Positions 8,887 through 16,399 of a stretch of DNA of 64,000 nucleotides are shown piece after piece. The stretch is from Pseudomonas brenneri (GTDB lineage Bacteria > Pseudomonadota > Gammaproteobacteria > Pseudomonadales > Pseudomonadaceae). The translations under genes and the position numbers were made by a program. Positions within the stretch are counted from its first letter, which is position 1, and every line of letters begins with the position of its first letter. The notes below the pieces were generated by a model. That model was not told the DNA's origin. It saw only the letters and a program-made list of their open reading frames with translations, and did no database searches. The stretch covers positions 620,001 through 684,000 of the forward strand of contig NZ_VFIL01000002.1 in NCBI RefSeq assembly GCF_007858285.1, written 5' to 3'.

Positions 8887-9300
8887 ATGTTGGTGATCTC
8901 CAATAATGTGCACCTGCCCGATGCCGAAATCGAGTTGACGGCCATCCGTGCCCAGGGCGCTGGCGGGCAGAACGTCAACAAGGTCTCCAGCGCGGTGCAT
9001 TTGCGCTTCGATATTCCGGCCTCGTCACTGCCGCCGTTCTACAAGGAGCGGCTGCTGGCGCTGCGCGACAGCCGTATCACCAGCGAAGGCGTGCTGATCC
9101 TCAAGGCCCAGCAATACCGGACCCAGGAACAGAATCGTGCCGATGCCCTGGAGCGCCTGGTGGAGTTGATCCTCAGCGCGACCAAGGTCGAGAAAAAACG
9201 CCGCCCGACCAAACCCACCCTGGGCTCGAAAAAGCGTCGCCTGGAATCCAAGACCAAGCGCGGCAGCATCAAGGCCGGGCGCGGCAAGGTGGATTTTTAG
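8887..9300 (+). CDS. arfB: Alternative ribosome-rescue factor ArfB (YaeJ)
   Basis: Peptidyl-tRNA hydrolase that frees ribosomes stalled on mRNAs without a stop codon. The 137 residues have the catalytic GGQ at 26-28 ([12 protein letters not shown]) and the strongly basic tail ([16 protein letters not shown] onward) that enters the empty mRNA channel. ATG 8887 gives the normal family length. Its stop overlaps the stop of the convergent MFS gene. Confidence 0.93.
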   Translation: MLVISNNVHLPDAEIELTAIRAQGAGGQNVNKVSSAVHLRFDIPASSLPPFYKERLLALRDSRITSEGVLILKAQQYRTQEQNRADALERLVELILSATKVEKKRRPTKPTLGSKKRRLESKTKRGSIKAGRGKVDF

Positions 9301-10496
9301 CCGGCGTTACGTTCGTCGCGGTATTTGGGGGTCTGGCGATACAGGTACAGGCTCAACAGCAGCCCGGCGAAGGCGGCCAGCGCGGCAAACAAAAAGATCG
9401 AGGCAAAGCCGAAACCCGCCGCAATCGCCCCGGCCAGTGGCCCGGTGATGCCTAGGGACAAGTCGATAAACAGCGAGTAGGCACCCACCGCCGCGCCACG
9501 GCTGGAGGCGGGTACCAGGTTGACCGCTTCGACCCCCAGCGCCGGAAACACCAGGGAAAACCCGAAACCGCTCAAGGCCGCGCCCGCCAGGGCCAGCTCG
9601 GCATTCGGTGCCAGCCACAACAGCAGCAGGCCGAGGGTTTCCACCGACAGGCAGGCAATTGCCACGCGAAAGCCACCAATCCGGTTGATCAAATTACCAA
9701 ACAGCAAGCGCGCGCCGATAAAGCTGGCGCCGAACAGGCTCAGGCACAGCACGGCGTTGTCCCAGTTCTGGGTCGCGTAATACAGGGTGATAAATGTGGC
9801 GATGGTGCCAAAGCCGATGGAGCCCAGGGCCAACCCGCAGCCGTGGGGCAGTACGCGGCCCAGCACATGCATGAAGGGCAGGCGTTCGCCCGCCACGATG
9901 GGCGCCGCGACTTTCGGCCAGGCCAGCAGCAGGCCCAGCACCGCCAGTACAATGATGCTGGCGCCCATGCTCCACAGCCCAAGCCGGCTGACCAGCAGCA
10001 CCCCCAGCGGTGCGCCAATCGCCAGGGCACCGTAGCTGGCGATACCGTTCCAGGAGATGACCTTGACGGTATTCGCCGCGCCGACCCGGCCGATGCCCCA
10101 GCCAATGGAGCCCGAGCCCACCAGGCTTTCGGCACTGCCCAGGACCAGACGGCCAATCAACAGGCTGGTCAGGCTCAAGGCCGGCAGATGGGTCAATGCG
10201 GCGGATACCAGCATGAATACCCCGCTCAAGCCGCAGCCGGCCAGGCCGTACATCACTGCACGCTTGCTGCCACGGTTATCGATGATGCGTCCGGCATACG
10301 GGCGGCTCAACAGGGTGGCCAGGTACTGCACGCTGATCACCAGGCCCGCGATCACGGCGCCAAAGCCCAGGTCGCTGTGGACATAGCCCGGCAGTACGGC
10401 CAGGGGAATGCCGATATTCAGGTAGCCGATAAAGGTGAACAGCACGATGGAGACGACTTGCAGCGTGACCGCCATGGGGCGCTGGGTATCTGGCAT
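9297..10496 (-). CDS. MFS transporter, YhhS/YfcJ-like
   Basis: A 399-residue major facilitator protein with about 12 helices. Seen are the loop 2-3 motif [17 protein letters not shown] and the [18 protein letters not shown] region typical of the YhhS/YfcJ (UPF0226) exporter group. The substrate cannot be told from sequence. It is convergent with arfB with overlapping stop codons, which leaves no room for a terminator between them. Confidence 0.85.
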   Translation of the reverse strand: MPDTQRPMAVTLQVVSIVLFTFIGYLNIGIPLAVLPGYVHSDLGFGAVIAGLVISVQYLATLLSRPYAGRIIDNRGSKRAVMYGLAGCGLSGVFMLVSAALTHLPALSLTSLLIGRLVLGSAESLVGSGSIGWGIGRVGAANTVKVISWNGIASYGALAIGAPLGVLLVSRLGLWSMGASIIVLAVLGLLLAWPKVAAPIVAGERLPFMHVLGRVLPHGCGLALGSIGFGTIATFITLYYATQNWDNAVLCLSLFGASFIGARLLFGNLINRIGGFRVAIACLSVETLGLLLLWLAPNAELALAGAALSGFGFSLVFPALGVEAVNLVPASSRGAAVGAYSLFIDLSLGITGPLAGAIAAGFGFASIFLFAALAAFAGLLLSLYLYRQTPKYRDERNAG

Positions 10497-10601
10497 GGGA
10501 AAGATCCACCGTCGCGGCAGGAAAAGATAGGCTGCTTATGATACCGGTGCTTTGCGCTGCGCAGGGAGGCAAAACACAACCCCGCACAAACTCTGTAGCC
10601 G

Positions 10602-10781
10602 TTATGTTTCAGGGTTGAGCATCCGGGTGGTCACTAGGGCTGCCAGGGCGTTTTCCTGGGTGCCAAAGCGCTTGAGCAGCAGCGCCTGTTTTTCCGGGCT
10701 GAGGCGGCTCCACACATCGACCATTTGCAGGGCGGCGCCGAGTATCGCTTCATCGGGGGAATGCTTGGGGGTGTCAGGCAT
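10602..10781 (-). CDS. Small conserved-type protein, 59 residues
   Basis: ATG at 10781 with AAGAG 9 nt upstream opens 59 codons ending in TAA at 10602. The protein is polar and helical (PDEAILGAALQMVDVWSRLS ... RFGTQENALAALVTTRML) with codon use like neighbouring genes. It has no recognised domain. It lies downstream of the 42-residue gene on the same strand, with a perfect hairpin between them. Confidence 0.6.
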   Translation of the reverse strand: MPDTPKHSPDEAILGAALQMVDVWSRLSPEKQALLLKRFGTQENALAALVTTRMLNPET

Positions 10782-10805
10782 GTTGCGTGTCTCTTGATTC
10801 AGGCG

Positions 10806-10839
10806 GTGTGGAAAGCGCGCAATGTCACGCTTTCCACAC
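10806..10839 (-). promoter_or_regulatory. Perfect 12-bp hairpin between two small genes
   Basis: gtgtggaaagcg and cgctttccacac are exact inverted copies around a 10-nt loop. There is no T-tract on either strand. It sits 25 nt upstream of the 59-residue gene and 17 nt after the 42-residue gene, so it could be an operator, processing site or attenuator. Confidence 0.6.
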
Positions 10840-10855
10840 GGTCTGGGTGCTGCGG

Positions 10856-10984
10856 TCAGTCTTCGCTATCGCTGTCGACCGGTGCTGCTTGTGCTGGCGC
10901 TTGTTTATCGCTGCCGGCCTGTTGTGGGGTTGGCTGCTCGGTCTCGTGCAGGCTTGGGAAGGGGAGATTGGGAATCTCGTGCAT
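10856..10984 (-). CDS. Small acidic Pro/Gln/Ala-rich peptide, 42 residues
   Basis: ATG at 10984 is preceded by AGGAG with 8-nt spacing. The 42 residues begin MHEIPNLPFPSLHET and end in an acidic tail (VDSDSED), with a Pro/Gln/Ala-rich middle, so it is probably disordered. A longer in-frame extension to 11068 lacks an RBS. No family is recognised. Probably cotranscribed with the 59-residue gene downstream. Confidence 0.55.
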   Translation of the reverse strand: MHEIPNLPFPSLHETEQPTPQQAGSDKQAPAQAAPVDSDSED

Positions 10985-11135
10985 CGTCGTCGCTCCTCGC
11001 AAGGTCTGTTGTGGGATTGCAGATGTGCCACGCTTTTTACAAAGCCTGGGCAGGATACAGCACTGCAAATGACAAAAAGACTTTTATCTCGCCAAATCCA
11101 CCAACCTTCCTCTGCAACACACAAGTGACAAGAGG

Positions 11136-11726
11136 TCACACGCTGGCCTGGCGCGCCATGGCGGCCTTGTAGATCGAGTTCCTGGGCTGGGCAAAGACCC
11201 GGGCCAGCATCGGTTCGAAAAAGCTCAGGGGCAGGGTGTCGTAGGCCGGGTCGAAGGCAGCTGCGTCATACAGGGCGCAGAACTCGATGGTTTGCTCATA
11301 CTGCGGGTGTTCGCCAAATTGTTCGCGCAGATGGCGATCCATGCCCAGGTGATGAAAGAAATAGTACCCCTGGAAAATCCCGTGCTTTTCCACCATCCAC
11401 AGGTTCTGTGGGCTGACGAACGGTTTGAGGATCGCGGCGGCAATGTCCGGGTGATTGTAGGAGCCCAGGGTGTCACCAATGTCATGGAGCAGTGCGCAGA
11501 CCACATATTCTTCGTCGCGGCCATCGTGCCAGGCGCGGCTGGCGGTTTGCAGGGAATGGGTCAGGCGGTCCACCGGGAAACCGCCGAAGTCGCCCTCCAA
11601 AAGCCGCAGGTGCGCCAGGATGCGCCCGGGCAGTTGTCGGGCGTAGGCACTGAAATCGGCGGCGATGATTGCCCAGTCTTCCTGGGTGCCGTCCTGCATA
11701 TGAGTGAAGCGGGCCTGCTGGTTCAT
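11136..11726 (-). CDS. HD-domain phosphohydrolase-like protein
   Basis: A 196-residue HD-superfamily protein. The metal-binding pattern is present: an upstream His in DRLTHSLQTA, the HD pair in CALLHDIGDTLG, and a later HP (SYNHPDIAA) followed by EKHGIFQGYYFFHH. It resembles small HD proteins related to PhnZ/MIOX-type oxygenases as well as phosphohydrolases; the substrate is not clear. It lies 29 nt downstream of the Mpo1-like gene and may share its transcript. Confidence 0.75.
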   Translation of the reverse strand: MNQQARFTHMQDGTQEDWAIIAADFSAYARQLPGRILAHLRLLEGDFGGFPVDRLTHSLQTASRAWHDGRDEEYVVCALLHDIGDTLGSYNHPDIAAAILKPFVSPQNLWMVEKHGIFQGYYFFHHLGMDRHLREQFGEHPQYEQTIEFCALYDAAAFDPAYDTLPLSFFEPMLARVFAQPRNSIYKAAMARQASV

Positions 11727-11755
11727 CGGCGCGTCTCTTATTGTTTTTGGGGGAG

Positions 11756-12139
11756 TTAGAACGGTACCTTGCCCAGAATCATGTCGCGGTACATGACGAA
11801 ATCCCCCAGCAGGCTGTAGAACGGATGCTGGAAAGTTGCCGGACGGTTCTTCTCAAAGAAGAAGTGCCCGACCCAGGCAAAGCTGTAGCCGGCCACCGGC
11901 AGTACCCACAGCAGCCACCAGGCGCCCTTGCCGATGGCGAACGCGAGAATAAAAATCACCAGGCTGGTGCCGATAAAATGCAGGCGCCGGCAGGTACTGT
12001 TGCCGTGCTCGCTCAGGTAATACGGGTAGAACTCGGCGAAGCTATTGAATTGTCTGATATTTTCCACGGTAGCCGGCCCTCTGGTTTTTGTTGTACCCGA
12101 CGGATGTTCGGCGGGGAGCTTATTTGAGTCTAGAGTCAT
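11756..12139 (-). CDS. Mpo1-like (DUF962) membrane protein
   Basis: A 127-residue DUF962 protein. It shows the family core SFAEFYPYYLSEHGNSTCRRLHFIGT, then two or three hydrophobic helices and GYSFAWVGHFFFEKNRPATF. The conserved His residues match yeast Mpo1, an Fe(II) dioxygenase acting on 2-hydroxy fatty acids, so a lipid role is inferred. ATG 12139 is used; a GTG at 12067 with AGAGGG upstream would give 103 residues and is a real alternative. Confidence 0.8.
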   Translation of the reverse strand: MTLDSNKLPAEHPSGTTKTRGPATVENIRQFNSFAEFYPYYLSEHGNSTCRRLHFIGTSLVIFILAFAIGKGAWWLLWVLPVAGYSFAWVGHFFFEKNRPATFQHPFYSLLGDFVMYRDMILGKVPF

Positions 12140-12158
12140 CACTGGCAAGGGCCAGTGA
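12139..12158. promoter_or_regulatory. Perfect 8-bp palindrome in the divergent Mpo1/AraC region
   Basis: tcactggc-aagg-gccagtga lies between the divergent Mpo1-like gene and the AraC-family regulator, touching the first start codon. It is a candidate operator. If the shorter GTG start of the Mpo1-like gene is used, the palindrome falls wholly in its upstream region. Confidence 0.45.
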
Positions 12159-12239
12159 CAATAGACGCCACTTTAGTATCCTTGGGTTCCTGGCTGCCGT
12201 TTTAGCCGTCCCTTCATACAACGCGTGCAAGAAAACGCC

Positions 12240-13301
12240 ATGAACGAACGAACGACTTCTGCAAGTTGGGCGATGGGGATAGTCAAGGCGCTGGAGCTCG
12301 AAGGCCTGGATTGCCGCAGCCTGTTCAAACAGCTGGGCCTGGATTACAGCGCCCTGGATGACCCCGATGCGCGTTTCCCCCAGGACTCCATGACCCGGCT
12401 CTGGCAGCGGGCGGTGGAGGTGTCGGGCAATCCGGCCATCGGCCTGAATATGGGCAAGGTGGTGCGCCCGGCATCGTTTCATGTGGCGGGTTATGCCTTG
12501 ATGTCCAGCAGCACCCTGGCCGAAGGGTTCGCCCGGCTGGTGCGCTACCAGCGGATCATTGCCGAAAGCGCTGACTTGAGCTTTCGCCTGTTGCCCGAAG
12601 GCTATGCGTTGATCCTCACGGTACACGGCGATCACCTGCCACCCACCCGGCAAAGCGCCGAGGCTTCGCTGGCATGTGCCCTGGCGTTATGTGGCTGGCT
12701 GACCGGGCGCACGTTGCAGCCGCGCAAGGTGTTGGTGCAGGGCGATCAGCCAGTGGATCTGGAACCCTATAAGCAGGCCTTTCATGCGCCATTGGTGTTC
12801 AACGCGCCGTATGACGCGCTGATTTTCGAGCGAGCGGATATGGAAGCGCCGTTGCCCACGGCCAATGAGGCGATGGCGCTGCTACATGATCGGTTTGCCG
12901 GGGAATACCTGGCGCGGTTTTCCGAGAGCCGGGTGACCCACAAGGCCCGCCAGGTATTGTGCCGGCTGTTGCCCCAGGGCGAACCCAAGCGTGAGGTGGT
13001 GGCGCAGACGTTGCACCTGTCCCAGCGCACGCTGCAGCGACGCTTGCAGGAGGAGGGCACCAGCTTCCAGGCCTTGCTCGACGACACCCGTCGCGAACTG
13101 GCTGAACAGTATTTGGCGCAGCCGAGCATGACCCTGCTGGAAATTGCCTATTTGCTGGGGTTTGCCGACCCGAGCAACTTCTTCCGCGCCTTTCGTCGCT
13201 GGTTCGATGCCACGCCCGGCGAGTACCGGGCGCGGTTGCTGGAGACGTCGGCGAGTGTCAGTGCCGCCAGAACGCCGGAATACACAGCACAAACACCGTG
13301 A
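12240..13301 (+). CDS. AraC-family regulator with arabinose-binding-type sensor domain
   Basis: 353 residues. The N-terminal ~200 residues match the AraC 'arabinose-binding' sensor type (MGKVVRPASFHVAGYALMSS). The C-terminal AraC helix-turn-helix pair includes VVAQTLHLSQRTLQRRLQEE and LLEIAYLLGFADPSNFFRAF. This OruR/ArgR-like group often senses amino acids or lipids; the ligand is unknown. It is divergent from the Mpo1-like gene, a plausible target. Its last 44 nt overlap the 3' end of trkH. Confidence 0.85.
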   Translation: MNERTTSASWAMGIVKALELEGLDCRSLFKQLGLDYSALDDPDARFPQDSMTRLWQRAVEVSGNPAIGLNMGKVVRPASFHVAGYALMSSSTLAEGFARLVRYQRIIAESADLSFRLLPEGYALILTVHGDHLPPTRQSAEASLACALALCGWLTGRTLQPRKVLVQGDQPVDLEPYKQAFHAPLVFNAPYDALIFERADMEAPLPTANEAMALLHDRFAGEYLARFSESRVTHKARQVLCRLLPQGEPKREVVAQTLHLSQRTLQRRLQEEGTSFQALLDDTRRELAEQYLAQPSMTLLEIAYLLGFADPSNFFRAFRRWFDATPGEYRARLLETSASVSAARTPEYTAQTP

Positions 13302-14712
13302 TGATCTCCAACCGACCCAGCAGCATGCCCAGGGACAGGATCCACTTGGCGGCATCCGGCAGGGTGGCGAAGTTACCGGCCGGGCCGATGGTCTCGCCCA
13401 GCCCCGGACCCACTCCGGATACGGTACTGGCGGCGCCGGTCAAGGCGGTCATCCAGTCCACGCCCAGCAGGGACAGGGCCAGGGCGATCATGCAGATGGT
13501 AATGGCAAAGAAGAACGAGAACGTCAGGATCGACCGCACGATCTCTTCGTCCAGGCGATGGCCGTTGTATTTCTGCTTGATCACCGCCCGTGGGTGAATT
13601 AACTGATTCAAGTTGGCCTTGAGCAGGATATAGGCGACCTGGAAGCGGAAGATCTTGATCCCGCCCGCAGTGGAGCCCGAGCAACCGCCGACAAAACCCA
13701 GGTAGAAGAACAGCATCAGTGAGAAATTGCCCCACAGGCTGTAGTCGCCGAGGGCGAAGCCGGTGGTGGTGACCACGGACGTGACGTTCAGCGCCACATG
13801 GCGCAAGGCGTCCAGCCAATGCAGGTCGGTGGTCCACCAGTACCAGGTGCCGAGCACGATCCAGGTCACCAGTAGCATTGCGAGCAGGCCCTGCACCTGT
13901 TGGTCCCTGATCAGTGCCTTGCGGTTGCCGCGCAACGTGGCGACATACAAGGCAAACGGCAGGCTGCCCAGGATCATCACCACCACCGCCACCCAGTGCA
14001 CCGCCGGTTGTTTCCAGTGGGCCAGGGACTCATCGGAGGTGGAGAAGCCGCCCGTGGAAATGGCCGACATCGCGTGGTTGATCGCGTCGAACAGGCCCAT
14101 GCCGGCCCACCAGAACCCCAGGCTGCCGAGGATGGTGATACCGACATAGGCCGCCACGATCAGCCGCGCCACCATATGCGAGCGGGGCATGACTTTTTCG
14201 GAGCGGTCCGAGGATTCGGTCTGGAACAGGCGCATGCCACCGATGCGCAGCAGCGGCAGGATCGCTACCGCCATGCCGATAAAACCGATGCCGCCGAGCC
14301 AGTGCAGCATCGAGCGCCACATCAGGATCCCCGGCGACATGGTGTCCAGGCCACTGAGCACGGTGGCGCCAGTGGCGGTGATGCCAGACATGCTTTCAAA
14401 GAACGAGTCGGTATAGCTGATGTGCTGGGTCAGCAAAAACGGCAGCGCGGCAAAGATACATACCACCACCCAACTGCTGACGGTCAGCAGGTACATGTCC
14501 CGGGGGCGTAGTTGGACCTGCTCCGGGCGCCCGGGAATCACCAGGGCCAGGCCTGCGATAAAGGTGATCATGCTGGCCCAGAGAAAGGACGGCAGGTCGC
14601 TGGTGCGCTCGAAAAACACCAGGGTGGCCATGGGCACGACCATGGCGACCGCGAGGGTAATCAGGAAGATGCCGATGATGAAACCAATGATCCGCAGGGT
14701 CGGCATTGCCAT
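13258..14712 (-). CDS. trkH: Trk potassium uptake protein TrkH
   Basis: The K+-translocating subunit of the Trk system in the inner membrane; it needs cytoplasmic TrkA, not in this window. All four pore-loop segments are visible: GITATGATVLSGLD, MSAISTGGFSTSD, TSVVTTTGFALGDY and TVSGVGPGLG. The start at 14712 gives 484 residues, the usual length; an ATG 11 codons upstream is possible. It is convergent with the AraC gene with a 44-bp overlap of coding ends. Confidence 0.93.
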   Translation of the reverse strand: MAMPTLRIIGFIIGIFLITLAVAMVVPMATLVFFERTSDLPSFLWASMITFIAGLALVIPGRPEQVQLRPRDMYLLTVSSWVVVCIFAALPFLLTQHISYTDSFFESMSGITATGATVLSGLDTMSPGILMWRSMLHWLGGIGFIGMAVAILPLLRIGGMRLFQTESSDRSEKVMPRSHMVARLIVAAYVGITILGSLGFWWAGMGLFDAINHAMSAISTGGFSTSDESLAHWKQPAVHWVAVVVMILGSLPFALYVATLRGNRKALIRDQQVQGLLAMLLVTWIVLGTWYWWTTDLHWLDALRHVALNVTSVVTTTGFALGDYSLWGNFSLMLFFYLGFVGGCSGSTAGGIKIFRFQVAYILLKANLNQLIHPRAVIKQKYNGHRLDEEIVRSILTFSFFFAITICMIALALSLLGVDWMTALTGAASTVSGVGPGLGETIGPAGNFATLPDAAKWILSLGMLLGRLEIITVFVLCIPAFWRH

Positions 14713-14818
14713 GAATTGCGCTCGGGTGACAGTTGGAGGCGCCATTCTACCTACGGTGCAGGGCTTGTAAACCGGGGGCTGCAAAGCCTGCGCCGATCCC
14801 ATGTAGGACTGGGCTTAA

Positions 14819-14837
14819 TGTGGGAGCAGGCTTGTGG
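14819..14837 (+). repeat. Single REP element
   Basis: One REP arm (tgtgggagcaggcttgtgg) without an inverted partner, between trkH and the imelysin terminator. Confidence 0.6.
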
Positions 14838-14850
14838 TAATAGCCAGGCA

Positions 14851-14875
14851 TAAAAAAGGCGACCCGAAGGTCGCC
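14851..14875 (-). terminator. Intrinsic terminator of the imelysin gene
   Basis: On the minus strand, ggcgacc/ggtcgcc forms a 7-bp stem with a TTCG loop, followed by TTTTTT. It starts 19 nt after the imelysin stop codon. Confidence 0.9.
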
Positions 14876-14893
14876 TCATTCAAACAGCGCGGA

Positions 14894-16237
14894 TCAGAAC
14901 TCGTGATCAGCGTTGTCCGGGTTCAGGTCGCCGATCCCCAGCTTGCCGGCAGCCTGTTCGATGGAGCCGGTCTGCTTGACCAGGGCGGCGATGGCGTCGC
15001 GCACGATCTGGTTGCCTGCGGTATTGCCGGCGGCGATCAACTGGTCGTAGTGCTCACCCTTGTTGGCGTGGTCAACCATGACCTGGATCTTCGCTTCGGT
15101 AGCCGCCAGGTCAGCCTTGAGGGCTTCATCGGCGGCCGGGTCAACCTTGGCCACCAGCGACGACAGGCTGGCGCCGGTCAGCTTGGTGCCATCGGTGCGG
15201 GTGTATTCGCCCAGGTAAACGTTACGGATGCCCTTGGCATCGTAGAACTGCGAGTTGTGGGTGTTGTCGCTGAAGCAGTCGTGCTCGTCTTCCGGCGAAT
15301 TGGCCTCCAGGGACACCTTCATGCGCTCGCCCGCCAGTTCACCCAGGGACAGGCTGCCCATGCCGAACAGCATCTTGCGCAGGCCGTCGGTGCCAGGTTC
15401 TGCTTCCAGGGTGGCGCGGTAGTTGTCTTCGACGTTGGGCTTCCAGTTGCCGACCATTTCTTCGAGGTCGCTGACCAGCAGTTGGGTCACGGCGCGCAGA
15501 TAAGTGCGGCGACGCTCGTTATGACCGCCGGTGGCGCCGTCGCCTTGCAGGTAGTCCGACGCAGGACGGTTGCCGGCGCCAGGGCCGGTGCCGTTCAGGT
15601 CCTGGCCCCACAGCAGGAATTCGATGGCGTGGTAGCCGGTGGCGACGTTGGCTTCGGAGCCGCCCAGCTCATTGAGGCTGGCGAGTTTCTCCGGGGTGAT
15701 TTCCTTGACGTCGATCTTGTCTTCGCCGACCTGGATCTCGGTGTTGGCAATGATGTTGGCGGTGGCGCCCGGGTTGCCGAGGGCGTGTTCGTAGGATTTG
15801 TCGACATAGTCGATCAAGCCTTCGTCCAGCGGCCAGGCGTTCACCTGACCTTCCCAATCATCAATGATGGTATTGCCGAAACGGAACACTTCGCTCTGCA
15901 GGTACGGAACGCGCGCGGCGATCCAGGCGGTGCGGGCGGCCTTCAGGGTCTCGTCGTTGGGGTTGGCGAGGAAGGTGTCGATCGCGGTCTGCAGGGTTTT
16001 TGCAGTGGATTCGGAGTCGCTGTACACCGCGAACACGATGTCTGCGTAGTGCGCGACGACCGCCTTGGCGGCAGCCTCGTCAACCTGGCCGGCGGTAGCG
16101 GCAGCCGCTGGAGCGGTAGTGCTGGCAGCAGGCGTAGGCGCCTGAGGAGCGGCGGCCTTGTCTTTACCCTCGCCGCAACCGGCGAGAGAAATGGCGATGG
16201 CCAGCAGACTGGCGGTGGCCAGGGGCATACGAATCAT
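14894..16237 (-). CDS. icmP: Imelysin-family (M75) lipoprotein, IcmP-like
   Basis: 447 residues with a lipoprotein signal peptide (lipobox LAGC, Cys21) and an Ala/Pro/Thr-rich linker before the imelysin domain. The GxHxxE signature is GYHAIE at 201-206. The P. aeruginosa homologue (insulin-cleaving metalloproteinase) lies near bifA and sodB as here; family members are linked to iron uptake. ATG 16237 is preferred over 16246 because AGCAGG then has 9-nt spacing. No clear Fur box was found upstream. Confidence 0.85.
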   Translation of the reverse strand: MIRMPLATASLLAIAISLAGCGEGKDKAAAPQAPTPAASTTAPAAAATAGQVDEAAAKAVVAHYADIVFAVYSDSESTAKTLQTAIDTFLANPNDETLKAARTAWIAARVPYLQSEVFRFGNTIIDDWEGQVNAWPLDEGLIDYVDKSYEHALGNPGATANIIANTEIQVGEDKIDVKEITPEKLASLNELGGSEANVATGYHAIEFLLWGQDLNGTGPGAGNRPASDYLQGDGATGGHNERRRTYLRAVTQLLVSDLEEMVGNWKPNVEDNYRATLEAEPGTDGLRKMLFGMGSLSLGELAGERMKVSLEANSPEDEHDCFSDNTHNSQFYDAKGIRNVYLGEYTRTDGTKLTGASLSSLVAKVDPAADEALKADLAATEAKIQVMVDHANKGEHYDQLIAAGNTAGNQIVRDAIAALVKQTGSIEQAAGKLGIGDLNPDNADHEF

Positions 16238-16399
16238 GGCGAACATCCTGCTTCGGGAGTTGATCGGGGGCGCAGTGCGGCGCGCAAAACTGCGACATAA
16301 TGCGAAAGATTTGCATTTTCTGTAAAGAGTTAACGCAGTAAAAAATTAACATTCCACTGCCAGCCACCCAAGGCGGTGCCTCGGGTGGCCATCATGGCT

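Noticed and set aside
14834..16300. A 488-codon plus-strand frame opposite the imelysin gene
   Set aside because: Antisense shadow; the minus strand has a lipoprotein signal, the imelysin motif and a terminator.
16258..16340. Fur box upstream of the imelysin gene
   Set aside because: The best sequence (aatgcaaatctttcgcatt) matches the 19-bp consensus at too few positions; iron control remains possible but is unsupported here.
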